Below are positions 17,324 to 26,917 of a stretch of 64,000 nt of DNA, piece after piece. The notes beneath the pieces are model-generated. The model did not search any database. It saw only the letters and a list, made by a program, of their open reading frames with translations, and was not told where the DNA came from. The translations under genes were made by a program, and so were the position numbers. The first letter of the stretch is position 1, and each line of letters opens with the position of its first letter. Source of the DNA: Primorskyibacter flagellatus (lineage in GTDB: Bacteria; Pseudomonadota; Alphaproteobacteria; Rhodobacterales; Rhodobacteraceae); contig NZ_BMFJ01000001.1 in NCBI RefSeq assembly GCF_014638275.1, forward strand, positions 1,352,338-1,416,337. The letters run 5' to 3'.

Positions 17324-19990
17324 ATGAGACCGAATTTTGCACTGATCTTGTCGATGGAGGGGATTGCGCTTCTGCAGCGATCCGCGCCCGGCTGGTCCTT
17401 TGTCGGAGAGGCGAATCCGGAAAGCCCCAGGCTGGCGGAGGAGATGTCCGCGCTGCGCCGCGCGGCCGACCGGCTCGCGCCGGAGGGGGCGACGTTCAAG
17501 GTCGTGGTTCCGAACGACCAGATCCGCTTTGTGACCATCCCCGCCGGTGTGCCCGACCCCAAGGTGCGGCAGAAGGCAATCGAAGGCGCGCTGGACGGGG
17601 CGACGCCCTACGCGCTCGACGAACTGGCCATCGACAGCACGGTGTCGGGCGAAACCCTGCAGATCGCCGCCGTAGCGCTGGAAACCCTTCAGGAGGCGGA
17701 TGATTTCGCCCGCGGCTACGGATTCAAGCCGGTGTCCTTCGTCGCCCTGCCCGAACCCCGCGATTTCGGGGGGGAACCGTTCTTCGGCACCGCCCACGAC
17801 GTACCGGATTCCGCCCAGGTCGAACGCGACCGCATCGCGATGCGCATCACCGGCCGGATCACCCCTCCGCCCGAAGACGAACCGGCCGAAGAGGCTTCGC
17901 CGACGGTGTCCGAGAAAGACGACACCCCGGTCGCCTTTTCCAGCGTACGGTCCCGCCGCGACCCTGCGCCGAAAGCTCCCCCGAAAGGGCCGGACGCGGA
18001 GGCCGAGGGGGCCGCTCCCGATCCGGAGCCCCTGCCCGATCCCAAAGTCACCAGCCCGCGGATCGCACGGGATGAGGAGATCCCCGCCCCCGCCTCCCTG
18101 TCCGACACCATGCGTTCGCCGGAGACCGAGGCGGAGCCGCAGGGCGCCGGAGACAGGCCCCGGTCGCTGCTGTCGCGTTTTTTCGGGCGGATCGCTGGCG
18201 GAAAGACGCGCGCAGCGGTGGCAGAGAGTTCACCGGCCGAGCCAGGCGATGAGGAATCCGACAAGGCCGACAGTTCGGCGGGCAAGGACACGGTTGCCCC
18301 GCTGACCCTGCCCGAGACGGCTGTCGGCATCACCCGGCCGGAGCAGTCGGCCAAACCGGCGGAAGAGCCCGCCCCCGCACCAAAGCCGGCGAAGCGCAAA
18401 CGGAAGGCCAAAGCCCCGGCGAAACCCGCGCTGGCCCCGGTCGCACCTGACCCGATTGCCGAACCGGTCGCCCCGGTGCTGTCGGCCAGGCCACGCACCT
18501 CCGGCGCCCTGAGCGCAGAAGAACGGCGGGCGGAGGAAGAGCGACTGACCGTATTCGGCGCGCGGGGCGGTGTGCTGCCCCTGACCGCGCAGGGGCGCCC
18601 CTGGGTCGCGGTGACGCTTGTGGTCGCTCTGTTCCTCGCAGGAACCGCCGCCTGGTCGATGCTGTTCTCGGGGCCGAACATGGCCGCCCTGCTGCGCAGC
18701 GATACGGAAGAAACCGCGCCCGATTCCGTTCCAGACAATGGGGGGGAAGAACAGGCGCTTGTCGCCCCTGCCCCGCTGGCCCCGGCCGAGGAGACGCCGG
18801 AGGAGCAGGCCGCGGCGGAGCCGATTCCCGAGGACACCCCGGTCCCGGAAGAGGTGACCCCGGCAGAACCGGAGGAGACACCCGAACCGGTCTCTCCCCT
18901 CATCGTCACCGAAGCCGCGCCCGAAGTCAGCCCCGAGGCAGTGGAGGAAACCGTGCCGCCCGCCGCGACCGAGCCGGCAGAGGACGGCACGCAACCCGCC
19001 GCGCTGGCCGAGGAACGTGCACCCGGAACGCCGGACACCCCGCCGCGCCGCAACCCGGAGGTCGAACTGGCCGTCCTTCTGCCGGACACACGACCGGGCG
19101 TGCCGCCGGGGCCGCCTGTTCCCGGGCAACGGTTCGACATGGACGACCGCGGCCTTGTGATCGCGACCCCGGACGGGGCGGAAACGCCGTCGGGCACCGT
19201 GGTCTTCGCCGGACGGCCGCCGGTCGTGCAGCCCGCCCGCCCCGGTGAGCCGGAGCGCGCACCTGCCGCCCCCCCCGCGCCTGCGACGGAGACTCAGGAC
19301 AGCGGGGCCGCCGGGTCGGATGCTTCGCTCCAGCCCGGTGACCTGCCCGATCCGGTGCGTCCGCGGGTGCGCCCCGGTACGACCGAAACCGCCGTCGCCG
19401 AAGCCGGAGCAGAAGACGCCGCCCCTGCCGATGTCGGTGCGGGCGACGCTACGGGCACGCCTACCGGGGCGTCGCTGGCCAGCGGCGTGATTGAACCGGG
19501 GGCGAACGTCACCGCCTTCGTGGAGATCGCGGCGCAGCGGAGTTCCGTCGCCGCCGGTCTTGCCGCAGCCGTTCGCAACGGTGCCGTGGACCCGGACACC
19601 GCCGAGGTCATCGAAGCGGAGCCGGAACTGGAGCCGACCTTCGTCGCCCTGCGTCCACGCCAGAGGCCCGGCAATATCGGGGAACTGGCAGCAGCGGCGG
19701 CCTTGGTGCAGGAACCTCCGCCCTCGGTCACGCCGGTGGCACCGACGCGCGCCTCTGTCGCGCGAGAGGCGACGCTGAGCAATGCCATCGACCTCAGCCA
19801 GATCAACCTGATCGGCGTCTACGGACAGCAGAGCGACCGGCGAGCCCTGGTCCGGCTGTCCAATGGCCGGTATCGCAAGGTCAAGGTCGGAGACCGCATC
19901 GACGGCGGGCGGGTGCTGGCGATTGGTCAGGACACGCTGCGGTATCAGAAGAACGGGCGGAACGTGACGCTCGACATGCCAAGCGGCTGA
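17324..19990 (+). CDS. large membrane protein: GspL/PilM-like N-domain, linker, TM, GspC/PilP-like C-domain
   Basis: An 888-residue protein not fitting a single family. Residues 1-~165 resemble the cytosolic actin-like domain of GspL/PilM: a start MRPNFALILSMEGIALLQ, a region with VVVPNDQIRFVTIPAG and the GALDGATPYALDELA block, reminiscent of the GspL ALPYALE motif. Residues ~170-425 are acidic, proline/alanine-rich. A transmembrane helix lies at about 427-448 (WVAVTLVVALFLAGTAAW). Residues ~450-820 are again Pro/Glu-rich, and the last ~65 residues (DLSQINLIGVYG...) look like the GspC/PilP homology domain, with ALVRLSNGRYRKVKVGD. No other secretion or pilus gene is near. ATG 17324 begins the domain; upstream codons do not. 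A terminator/repeat follows. Confidence 0.78.
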   Translation: MRPNFALILSMEGIALLQRSAPGWSFVGEANPESPRLAEEMSALRRAADRLAPEGATFKVVVPNDQIRFVTIPAGVPDPKVRQKAIEGALDGATPYALDELAIDSTVSGETLQIAAVALETLQEADDFARGYGFKPVSFVALPEPRDFGGEPFFGTAHDVPDSAQVERDRIAMRITGRITPPPEDEPAEEASPTVSEKDDTPVAFSSVRSRRDPAPKAPPKGPDAEAEGAAPDPEPLPDPKVTSPRIARDEEIPAPASLSDTMRSPETEAEPQGAGDRPRSLLSRFFGRIAGGKTRAAVAESSPAEPGDEESDKADSSAGKDTVAPLTLPETAVGITRPEQSAKPAEEPAPAPKPAKRKRKAKAPAKPALAPVAPDPIAEPVAPVLSARPRTSGALSAEERRAEEERLTVFGARGGVLPLTAQGRPWVAVTLVVALFLAGTAAWSMLFSGPNMAALLRSDTEETAPDSVPDNGGEEQALVAPAPLAPAEETPEEQAAAEPIPEDTPVPEEVTPAEPEETPEPVSPLIVTEAAPEVSPEAVEETVPPAATEPAEDGTQPAALAEERAPGTPDTPPRRNPEVELAVLLPDTRPGVPPGPPVPGQRFDMDDRGLVIATPDGAETPSGTVVFAGRPPVVQPARPGEPERAPAAPPAPATETQDSGAAGSDASLQPGDLPDPVRPRVRPGTTETAVAEAGAEDAAPADVGAGDATGTPTGASLASGVIEPGANVTAFVEIAAQRSSVAAGLAAAVRNGAVDPDTAEVIEAEPELEPTFVALRPRQRPGNIGELAAAAALVQEPPPSVTPVAPTRASVAREATLSNAIDLSQINLIGVYGQQSDRRALVRLSNGRYRKVKVGDRIDGGRVLAIGQDTLRYQKNGRNVTLDMPSG

Positions 19991-20007
19991 GCATGCCTTC
20001 GACGTGA

Positions 20008-20060
20008 GACCGCCGGGGGCGGTCTGCCTCCGGCGGGAGTATTTTCCGGCAAGATGAAGC
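20008..20060 (+). terminator. terminator hairpins merged with repeat family, inverted copy
   Basis: GACCGCC-GGG-GGCGGTC (20008-20024) then a second short hairpin CTCC-GGCG-GGAG with TATTTT (20028-20045), running into CCGGCAAGATGAAG. The tail is the inverse of the CTTCATCTTGCC repeat found after 7991 and 38267. It ends the GspL-like gene and faces the convergent hppD gene. Confidence 0.7.
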
Positions 20061-20070
20061 GGAGGTGGCC

Positions 20071-21165
20071 TTATTCGGCGGCAATTTCGCCGTTTGCGAT
20101 CTGCTCCGCCTCGATGGATTCGAAGAGCGCCTTGAAATTGCCCTCGCCGAACCCGTCGTCGCCCTTGCGTTGGATGAATTCGAAGAAGATCGGGCCGATC
20201 ACGGTTTTCGAGAAGATCTGGAGCAGGATCCGCGTCTCCCCCCCGTCAACCACGCCTTCGCCGTCGATCAGGATGCCGTGTTTCTTCATGCGGTCGATCG
20301 GCTCTTCGTGGCCGGTCACGCGGTCATGGGACATGGTGTAGTAGGCATCCGGCGGTCCCGGCATGTACTGAATGCCGCGCTCCGCGATCTGGTCCGTCGC
20401 AGAGTAGATGTCGCGCGCGCCGACGGCGATGTGCTGGATGCCCTCGCCGTTGTATTTCTTGAGATAGGCAACGATCTGGCCGGTCTCGCCCCGGTCCTCG
20501 TTGATCGGGATGCGGATGCGGCCGCAGGGCGAGGTCAGGGCGCGGGAATAGAGGCCGGTGAATTTGCCCTGGATGTCGAAGAAGCGGATTTCGCGGAAAT
20601 TGAACAGGTCGCCGTAGAAGCGGAACCAGGTGTCCATGTTGCCCTTGTGGACGTTGTGAGTGAGGTGGTCGAGGTAGTAGAACCCGACACCGCGCGGCTT
20701 GGACTGGGCGAGCCACTGGAATTCCGCGTTGTAGGGCGAGGTGTCGTAGTAATCCTCGATGAAGTAGATGAGCGAGCCGCCGATGCCGACAATCGCGGGC
20801 ACGTCCATCGTCTTGCCATCGCCTTCATAGGGCGTCGCGCCCTTTGCGACGGCATGCTCGAACGCCTGCTGCGCATCAACCACCCGCCAGCCCATGGAGG
20901 GGGCGCAGGGGCCGTGTTCTTCGATGAATTTTGCGGCATGGGAGCCCGGTTCGGCGTTCACGATGTAGGTGATGTCCCCCTGCTGCCAGAGTTCGATATC
21001 CTTGCTCCGGTGCCGGCCGACGCGTTCGTATCCCATCTTCGCGAAGAGCGTGCGCAGTTGCTCGGGTTCGGGGTGGGCAAATTCGACGAATTCGAAGCCG
21101 TCTGTGCCGGCCGGGTTTTCGGGGGAGATGACGGATTTCGGGGCGTCGTGCGGGAAAGGTCCCAT
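20071..21165 (-). CDS. hppD: 4-hydroxyphenylpyruvate dioxygenase
   Basis: Fe(II) dioxygenase converting 4-hydroxyphenylpyruvate to homogentisate in tyrosine degradation. The 364-residue protein has two VOC modules; the iron ligands are visible as His in YLDHLTHNV, His in IQHIAVGARD and Glu in FFEFIQRKGDDGFGEGNF. The ATG at 21165 (MGPFPHDAPKSVIS) follows a good ribosome-binding sequence (rc of cctcctg); the longer frame upstream is not family-like. A divergent Lrp-type gene 139 bases away is a likely regulator. No homogentisate dioxygenase gene is in the window. Confidence 0.96.
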   Translation of the reverse strand: MGPFPHDAPKSVISPENPAGTDGFEFVEFAHPEPEQLRTLFAKMGYERVGRHRSKDIELWQQGDITYIVNAEPGSHAAKFIEEHGPCAPSMGWRVVDAQQAFEHAVAKGATPYEGDGKTMDVPAIVGIGGSLIYFIEDYYDTSPYNAEFQWLAQSKPRGVGFYYLDHLTHNVHKGNMDTWFRFYGDLFNFREIRFFDIQGKFTGLYSRALTSPCGRIRIPINEDRGETGQIVAYLKKYNGEGIQHIAVGARDIYSATDQIAERGIQYMPGPPDAYYTMSHDRVTGHEEPIDRMKKHGILIDGEGVVDGGETRILLQIFSKTVIGPIFFEFIQRKGDDGFGEGNFKALFESIEAEQIANGEIAAE

Positions 21166-21304
21166 GGTGGCCTCCTGCTGGTGGCGGGTTTGAGGGCAGG
21201 ATACGCGCATGCCTGCCGGAAGTTTGCGCATTCTGCGGGTGCTGTTGCCGGAAGGGTGCGGCTGTTTTACGGTAATCCCGCCGTTTCATGCGAGAATTAC
21301 GCAC

Positions 21305-21769
21305 ATGCTTGATTCCACCGATCTACGACTGCTGACCCTGTTGCAGCGCAATGCGCATCTGACCGCGCAGGACCTAGGAGAGAAGCTGAACCTCTCGCCT
21401 TCCCAGGCCGGGCGGCGGAGGCAGCGGCTTGAGGCGGAGGGTTATATCTCGGCCTATGTCGCGCGGCTGGATCCCGGCCGGCTTGGCCTGGCCATACAGG
21501 CCTTCGTGCAGGTGCAGCTGGCGACGCACGGTCCCGAACAGTCGCGCGATTTCGCCGCGCTCGTCGCCTCGCGCGGAGAGATCACGTCTGCGTGGACCCT
21601 GACCGGCGAAGCGGATTATCTGCTCAGGGTCTATTGCGAAGACCTCTCTGCCCTGCACAAGCTGATCCATGACGTTCTGCTGCCGCATCCGGCAATCCTG
21701 CGGGTGCAGAGCCAGATCGTCATGGACCAGTTCAAGCAGGACAGCCCCCTGCCGACGCGCCCGATGTGA
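21305..21769 (+). CDS. Lrp/AsnC-family transcriptional regulator
   Basis: A 154-residue regulator: N-terminal winged helix (DLRLLTLLQRNAHLTAQDLGEKLNLSPSQAGRRRQRLE) and C-terminal RAM/AsnC ligand-binding domain (AFVQVQL, TGEADYLLRVYCEDL). It is divergent from hppD and probably controls it, as Lrp-type regulators often do for aromatic amino-acid catabolism. A 15-base palindrome-like site TGCG-N7-CGCA (21289-21303) abuts its ATG and could be its own operator. The message may be nearly leaderless: no Shine-Dalgarno is seen before 21305. Confidence 0.93.
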   Translation: MLDSTDLRLLTLLQRNAHLTAQDLGEKLNLSPSQAGRRRQRLEAEGYISAYVARLDPGRLGLAIQAFVQVQLATHGPEQSRDFAALVASRGEITSAWTLTGEADYLLRVYCEDLSALHKLIHDVLLPHPAILRVQSQIVMDQFKQDSPLPTRPM

Positions 21770-21779
21770 AGGAATTTTG

Positions 21780-23654
21780 ATGGAAGGCTTCCTCTACCAG
21801 GCCACGATCTACCTGGCCGCCGCGGTGATCGCGGTGCCGATTGCGGCGCGGCTCGGGCTCGGCTCCGTGCTCGGATACCTGGCGGCGGGGATCCTGATCG
21901 GGCCGGTGTTCGGCCTGGTCGGGCACGAGACGCATGATCTGCAGCATTTCGCTGAATTCGGCGTGGTGATGATGCTGTTCCTGATCGGGCTCGAGCTTGA
22001 GCCGCGGGCGCTCTGGGACATGCGGCACAGGCTGCTCGGGCTGGGCGGGCTGCAGGTGGCGGTGACGACGCTGGCGGTCATGCTCGGGTTCATGGCGCTT
22101 GGCTATGCCTGGTCGGTGTCGCTGGCGGCGGGGATGATCCTCGCGCTGTCCTCTACCGCGATCGTGCTGCAGACCCTGTCGGAGAAAGGGCTGATGCAGA
22201 CACCGGGCGGACGGTCGGCCTTTTCGGTGCTGCTGACGCAGGACATCGCGGTGATCCCGATGCTGGCGCTGCTGCCGCTGCTGGCGCTGCCCTCGCTCGG
22301 GCTGACGGCGAACCCGGACGGGTCCATCACCCGGGCCGTCGCGGAGGAGGCGGAGCACGGGTTTTCTCTGGTCGAGGGGCTGCCGGGCTGGGGCGTCACG
22401 CTGGTCACCCTTGGCGCGGTGGCGGCGGTGATCCTGACAGGAGTCTACCTGACGGCGCCGGTGTTCCGCTTCATCCACGCCGCCAAGCTGCGCGAGATGT
22501 ACACGGCGCTGGCGCTGGTCATCGTCGTCGGAATCGCCTTCCTGATGAACCTCGTCGGCCTGTCCCCCGCGCTTGGTACTTTCCTCGCCGGGGTGGTTCT
22601 GGCGAACAGCGAATTCCGGCACGAGCTGGAATCCGACATCGAGCCGTTCAAGGGTCTGCTTCTGGGGCTGTTCTTCATCACGGTCGGCGCGGGCATCGAC
22701 TTTGCCGTGCTGGTGAAGGCGCCGGTGACCATCGTGGGCATGGCGGTCGGGCTGATCCTGGTCAAGGGCGTGATCCTGTTCCTGATCGGGCGTGCGTTCA
22801 AGTTGCGGCGGCGACGGCTGATGCTGTTCACCCTGTCGCTGAGCCAGGCGGGGGAGTTCGGGTTTGTCCTGCTGTCCTTTTCCAACGCGCAGAACGTGAT
22901 CCCCCCGGTTCTGGGTGAGCGGCTGCTGCTGGTGATTGCGCTGACGATGCTCATCACGCCGCTGCTGTTCCTGTTCTACGACTGGATGTCCAAGAAGATG
23001 GGCGATCCGGCGACGGAGGCGCAGGAGGCGGACGAGATCGACGACGAAGGTCCGGTCATCATCGCCGGGATCGGGCGGTTCGGGCAGATCGTGAACCGGC
23101 TGGTACAGTCCTCGGGCGTCAGAACGGTAGTTCTGGACCACGACATGCGGACGATCGAACTGATGCGGCGCTTCGGGTTCAAGGGATACTTCGGAGATCC
23201 GACTCGGCCGGACATCCTGCGTGCGGCGGGGCTTGAAAAGGCGCGCGTTCTGGTGGCGGCGATGGACAACCCGGCGATGGTGACCCAGCTGGTCGCCTAT
23301 GCACGCAAGCAGCGCCCAGACCTGCACATCGTGGCGCGGGCGTATGACCGGCGGCATGTGTACGAACTCTACCAGGCCGGGGCGGATGACATCGTGCGCG
23401 AGACCTTCGATTCATCGCTCCGCGCGGGGCGGTATGTACTCGAGAACGCCGGGTTCTCGGAGTTCGAAGCCTCGCGGATGGAGGATGCCTTCTACCACCA
23501 CGACCGCCACAGCATCCGCGAGCTGGCGGAGTTGTGGGACCCGGCGGTTTCGGCGGACCAGAACGCGGATTACGTGGCGCGGTCGAAGGAACTGGACAAG
23601 GACCTTGAGGCCGCGCTTCAGGCGCTGATCCGGAAGGACAGCGAGGCGGCCTAG
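21780..23654 (+). CDS. Kef-type monovalent cation:proton antiporter (CPA2) with RCK domain
   Basis: A 624-residue integral membrane protein. The first ~400 residues form 12 or so hydrophobic helices with CPA2 hallmarks (VLGYLAAGILIGP, FLIGLELEP, FLAGVVLANSEFRHELESDI). From about residue 423 comes a soluble RCK/TrkA-N domain with the NAD-binding start GPVIIAGIGRFGQIVNRL. The domain layout matches KefB/KefC glutathione-gated K+ efflux systems. ATG 21780 is 10 bases after the Lrp stop with purines AAGGAAT upstream, so both may share a transcript. No KefF/KefG ancillary gene is adjacent. Confidence 0.93.
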   Translation: MEGFLYQATIYLAAAVIAVPIAARLGLGSVLGYLAAGILIGPVFGLVGHETHDLQHFAEFGVVMMLFLIGLELEPRALWDMRHRLLGLGGLQVAVTTLAVMLGFMALGYAWSVSLAAGMILALSSTAIVLQTLSEKGLMQTPGGRSAFSVLLTQDIAVIPMLALLPLLALPSLGLTANPDGSITRAVAEEAEHGFSLVEGLPGWGVTLVTLGAVAAVILTGVYLTAPVFRFIHAAKLREMYTALALVIVVGIAFLMNLVGLSPALGTFLAGVVLANSEFRHELESDIEPFKGLLLGLFFITVGAGIDFAVLVKAPVTIVGMAVGLILVKGVILFLIGRAFKLRRRRLMLFTLSLSQAGEFGFVLLSFSNAQNVIPPVLGERLLLVIALTMLITPLLFLFYDWMSKKMGDPATEAQEADEIDDEGPVIIAGIGRFGQIVNRLVQSSGVRTVVLDHDMRTIELMRRFGFKGYFGDPTRPDILRAAGLEKARVLVAAMDNPAMVTQLVAYARKQRPDLHIVARAYDRRHVYELYQAGADDIVRETFDSSLRAGRYVLENAGFSEFEASRMEDAFYHHDRHSIRELAELWDPAVSADQNADYVARSKELDKDLEAALQALIRKDSEAA

Positions 23655-23659
23655 CGGGA

Positions 23660-24676
23660 TCAGCCCCCGCTGACCCCCGCCTCGGCAAAGGTCGCCATGC
23701 CGGAGTGGCAGGCGATGGCGCCTTTCAGCACGCCGATGGCCAGGGCGGCGCCGGACCCTTCGCCAAGGCGCAGGCCAAGGTTGAGCAGCGGATTTTGTCC
23801 CAGCTTTGCCAGCAGCGCGGGATGCGCGGATTCCGCACTGACATGTCCCGCGACACAGTGGTCCAGCGCATCCCGGCTGATGGCGTGCAGGCAGGCAGCG
23901 GCAGAGCAGCAGATGAAACCGTCGAGGATCACGGGGATCCGCAGCGTCCGCGCCCGCAGGATCGCCCCGGCCATGGCTGCGATCTCGCGTCCCCCGAGCC
24001 GGGCCAGCGTGTCGAGCGCGTCTCCGGGCACCTTGTTATGCAGGGCAACACCGTCACTGACGACCTGCGCCTTGAGCGTCAGCCCCGCGTCGTCGACCCC
24101 GGTCCCGCGCCCGACCCAGTCCTGTGCGGTGCCGCCATACAGGGCATGGGCGATGGCGGCGGCGGAGGTGGTGTTGCCGATGCCCATCTCTCCGGTCACG
24201 AGCAGGTCGGTATCGGGGTCGACAGCGTTCCAGCCGGTGGAGAGCGCGGTCAGCACCTCGGCCTCCGTCATGGCGGCGCGTTCGGTGAAATCGGCGGTCG
24301 GTGTGTCGAGGTCGATCGCGTGGACATCCATCTTCGCGCCGAATGCGCCGGAGAGCTGGTTGATCGCCGCGCCGCCGTGCTGGAAGTTTGCGACCATCTG
24401 CACCGTGACCTCGGGCGGAAAGGCAGAGACCCCGCGCGCCGCGACCCCATGGTTTCCGGCAAAGATCACCACCTGCGGCTGCTGCAGAACGGGCCGGCCG
24501 TTCGCGCGCCAGCCCGCGTACCAGCGCGCCAGCGACTCAAGCCGGCCAAGTGCGGCGGGGGGCTTGGTGAGCTGGGCATTGCGCTCCTCAGCCGCGAGAA
24601 GCGCTTCGGCGTCGGGTCCGGGCAGCGCCTTGAGGAGGCTGCGGTAGTCGTCAAGCGTTGCGGGGGCCTCGGTCAT
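23660..24676 (-). CDS. cobT: nicotinate-nucleotide--dimethylbenzimidazole phosphoribosyltransferase
   Basis: Activates dimethylbenzimidazole as alpha-ribazole phosphate for the lower ligand of cobalamin. The 338-residue enzyme shows [18 protein letters not shown], the phosphate-binding [15 protein letters not shown] and the catalytic-glutamate end [14 protein letters not shown] at 24676; the longer frame upstream is the antisense of cobS and was rejected. It is divergent from cobS with only 42 bases between, so the promoters overlap. No cobalamin riboswitch signature was seen in that gap. Confidence 0.95.
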   Translation of the reverse strand: MTEAPATLDDYRSLLKALPGPDAEALLAAEERNAQLTKPPAALGRLESLARWYAGWRANGRPVLQQPQVVIFAGNHGVAARGVSAFPPEVTVQMVANFQHGGAAINQLSGAFGAKMDVHAIDLDTPTADFTERAAMTEAEVLTALSTGWNAVDPDTDLLVTGEMGIGNTTSAAAIAHALYGGTAQDWVGRGTGVDDAGLTLKAQVVSDGVALHNKVPGDALDTLARLGGREIAAMAGAILRARTLRIPVILDGFICCSAAACLHAISRDALDHCVAGHVSAESAHPALLAKLGQNPLLNLGLRLGEGSGAALAIGVLKGAIACHSGMATFAEAGVSGG

Positions 24677-24718
24677 GTCTGTCCTCGTTGTGCAGGTCTT
24701 CGTCATGGTGTCTAACCC

Positions 24719-25468
24719 ATGGCGCAACAGGAGCAACCCATGCCACACCCGCTTGACGATCTGCTGACCGGCTTCGCCCTTCTGACCCGGCTGCCCCTGC
24801 CCGACCACGTGTCCCGCGGCGCGGCGGCGGCGTGGAGCTGGCCGGTTGTCGGGCTGGTGGTCGGCGGCCTGGCGGCGCTTTCCGGATGGCTGGTGGTCAC
24901 GGCGGGGCTCTCTGCGGCCCCGGCTGCGGTTCTGGTGCTGGCAGTGCAGGTGCTGCTGACCGGAGGGCTGCATGAGGACGGGCTGGCGGACACGGCAGAC
25001 GGGCTCTGGGGCGGGCGCACGAAGGAGCGCCGGCTGGAGATCATGCGGGATTCGCGGATCGGATCTTACGGGGTGGTCGCGCTGGTTCTGGCGCTGTTGG
25101 CGCGCTGGTCGGTCATGGTTCAGGTGCTGGCCTACGGTAGCTGGGGGGCGTTAGTGGCGGCAGCGGTGCTGTCCCGCGGGGTCCTGCCCGGCGTCATGGC
25201 GCTGGTCGGCCCCGCGCGTCAGGACGGGTTGTCACGCGGGGTCGGACGGCCTTCGGTCGCGGTCGCGGCGGCGGCGGCAGGGCTTGCCGTGTTGATCGGG
25301 GTGCTGGTGGCGGGTTGGGGTGTTTTGCCTGCGGTGGTGGCGTGTGGCGTCGTGGCGGTCGGGATGGGGCGGATCGCAGTGGCGCGGATTGGCGGGCAGA
25401 CGGGCGACATCCTCGGCGCGGTGCAGGTGCTGGCGGAGATTGGCGTGCTGTTCGTTCTGGTCGGGTGA
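24719..25468 (+). CDS. cobS: adenosylcobinamide-GDP ribazoletransferase
   Basis: Joins alpha-ribazole (from CobT product) to adenosylcobinamide-GDP, the final assembly of cobalamin. A 249-residue polytopic inner-membrane protein with the hallmark [18 protein letters not shown] around residue 80 and [15 protein letters not shown]; several C-terminal helices follow. It starts near 24719 or at the second ATG, 24740 ([12 protein letters not shown]), which fits the family better by length; both are in frame. Together with cobT it forms the lower-ligand pair. Confidence 0.94.
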   Translation: MAQQEQPMPHPLDDLLTGFALLTRLPLPDHVSRGAAAAWSWPVVGLVVGGLAALSGWLVVTAGLSAAPAAVLVLAVQVLLTGGLHEDGLADTADGLWGGRTKERRLEIMRDSRIGSYGVVALVLALLARWSVMVQVLAYGSWGALVAAAVLSRGVLPGVMALVGPARQDGLSRGVGRPSVAVAAAAAGLAVLIGVLVAGWGVLPAVVACGVVAVGMGRIAVARIGGQTGDILGAVQVLAEIGVLFVLVG

Positions 25469-25719
25469 AGGTTGCGGAGTGCCTATTCTACGCGAGGCGG
25501 TGTCACGCAATCGGCGAGGCCGGACAATGGACATGCCCGGAACAAGGCACAAAGTGCCGCCGGGCAGCGACCGACCGCCCCCCGGGCGGCCGCTACGTTT
25601 CCGCCTGCGCGATGATTGATCTGACGGCTTTTACGATCACATAAATCGGCGACCAGAATCCGAGCACGCGGCCCCCCACGGTCGGCCCCTGCCCTCGGTC
25701 GCAACGGTTTGCGATGTCC
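25469..25719. other. gap without a supported gene
   Basis: Between cobS and the carD terminator I see no convincing gene. A 28-codon minus-strand frame (25593-25679, GTG start) reads GGRVLGFWSPIYVIVKAV with one hydrophobic stretch, but it has no clear ribosome-binding site. Confidence 0.5.
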
Positions 25720-25720
25720 A

Positions 25721-25752
25721 AAGTTAAAGCCGCCCCGGTCTCCCGGAGCGGC
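25721..25752 (-). terminator. intrinsic terminator of the carD transcript
   Basis: On the minus strand, a hairpin with arms GCCGCTCCGG/CCGGGGCGGC (25752-25729, one mismatch) and loop GAGA is followed by TTTAACTTT. It lies 25 bases beyond the carD stop. Confidence 0.7.
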
Positions 25753-25776
25753 CCTAGATTCCCGTTGGCGTCGGCC

Positions 25777-26286
25777 TTACGCGGCGCGCGACACCAGAAC
25801 CTCGTCCACCTTGCGGGCGGCATCGACCTCGTCCGCGCCGGAGACAGCGGCGACTTCGCGGGTCAGACGCTCGAGTGCGGCTTCGTAAAGCTGACGCTCG
25901 GAGTAGGACTGTTCGCGCTGGTCGTCGTTGCGGTGCAGGTCGCGCACGACCTCGGCAATGGCAACCAGATCACCGGAGTTGATCTTCTGTTCATATTCCT
26001 GGGCGCGGCGCGACCACATGGCGCGCTTCACCTTGGCCTTGCCCTTGAGCGTGGACATCGCCTTGGTCACGACATCGGGGGTCGAGAGGGAGCGCATGCC
26101 CACCTCGGTCGCCTTGTTGGTCGGGACGCGAAGGGTCATCTTGTCCTTCTCGAAGGAGATAACGAAAAGCTCGAGAGAAATCCCGGCGATCTCCTGGCTT
26201 TCGATCGACACGATCTGGCCAACGCCGTGTGCGGGGTACACGACGTAATCATTCGGGCTGAATTCGGCTTTTTTCGTCTTGGTCAT
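25777..26286 (-). CDS. carD: CarD/CdnL-family RNA polymerase-binding regulator
   Basis: A 169-residue protein with the CarD RNAP-interaction domain: FSPNDYVVYPAHGVGQI at residues 8-24 and VISFEKDKMTLRVPTNKATEVGMR, followed by a helical DNA-binding C-domain (KVKRAMWSRRAQEYEQKINSGDL). CarD/CdnL stabilises open complexes at rRNA and other promoters; it is general in alphaproteobacteria. Start ATG 26286 is preceded by GAGGAT; the extended frame is rejected. It is 237 bases downstream of fdxA on the same strand, enough to hold its own promoter. Confidence 0.95.
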   Translation of the reverse strand: MTKTKKAEFSPNDYVVYPAHGVGQIVSIESQEIAGISLELFVISFEKDKMTLRVPTNKATEVGMRSLSTPDVVTKAMSTLKGKAKVKRAMWSRRAQEYEQKINSGDLVAIAEVVRDLHRNDDQREQSYSERQLYEAALERLTREVAAVSGADEVDAARKVDEVLVSRAA

Positions 26287-26523
26287 TATTTGATCCTCAC
26301 AAGGCCCCCACGGGACAGGCGACACGTATCCGGGCGCGGCTGGCAAGGCCCCGTCCGGCACAGTGCAAACTGTCAGAGTGTCAAGCAGCGGGTGGCAGCC
26401 GCAGCTTCATGGCAGGCAGTCTTCATCATACGTAGGATAAGGGTATACCACGAATCAGCCCGAATCGGAAGGACCATGTTGTCACGGACCCGGGGATTCG
26501 GCGGAGAACGGCCTGACGTAAGG

Positions 26524-26862
26524 TCAGCCGCCAGTGCCCGGTTTTTCCGAGAAATACTTCTCGAGCTTGCCGGATTCGCCGTCCCGTTCCTCGGCCTCGG
26601 GGAGTGGATCCTTGCGGGTGATGATGACCGGCCAGAGTTCGGAGTACTTGCGGTTGAACTCAACCCATTTCTCCATGTCCGGCTCGGTATCCGGGCGGAT
26701 TGCATCGGCGGGGCATTCGGGTTCGCAGACGCCGCAGTCGATGCATTCGTCGGGGTGGATCACCAGCATGTTCTCGCCCTCGTAGAAGCAGTCCACGGGG
26801 CAGACTTCCACGCAGTCGGTGTATTTGCAGGCGATGCAGGCGTCGTTGACGATATAGGTCAT
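26524..26862 (-). CDS. fdxA: seven-iron (3Fe-4S/4Fe-4S) ferredoxin
   Basis: A 112-residue electron carrier. The cysteine pattern [17 protein letters not shown] supplies ligands of the 3Fe-4S and 4Fe-4S clusters, and [16 protein letters not shown] supplies the second cluster; the C-terminal ~50 residues ([19 protein letters not shown] type) are the extension found in FdxA of alphaproteobacteria. It lies between the S4 protein and carD, an arrangement I know from related genomes. Confidence 0.96.
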   Translation of the reverse strand: MTYIVNDACIACKYTDCVEVCPVDCFYEGENMLVIHPDECIDCGVCEPECPADAIRPDTEPDMEKWVEFNRKYSELWPVIITRKDPLPEAEERDGESGKLEKYFSEKPGTGG

Positions 26863-26917
26863 GCAGGCGGGTCCCGGAGTTCGGTCTTCAGTCGGCTAGC
26901 TAACCCGCTGGCCGGGA

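Noticed and set aside
15872..17797. 641-codon minus-strand ORF opposite metY
   Set aside because: Shadow of metY and the GspL-like gene; Arg/Gly/His-rich with no motif.
21732..23357. 541-codon minus-strand ORF opposite the Kef antiporter
   Set aside because: Shadow of a membrane-protein gene; composition is Gln/His/Arg-rich and no domain fits.
24677..24718. cobalamin riboswitch between cobT and cobS
   Set aside because: Only 42 bases; no GCCACTG box and no room for the fold.
25593..25679. 28-codon GTG-start frame with a hydrophobic stretch
   Set aside because: No clear ribosome-binding site and nothing to compare with; kept only as a gap note.
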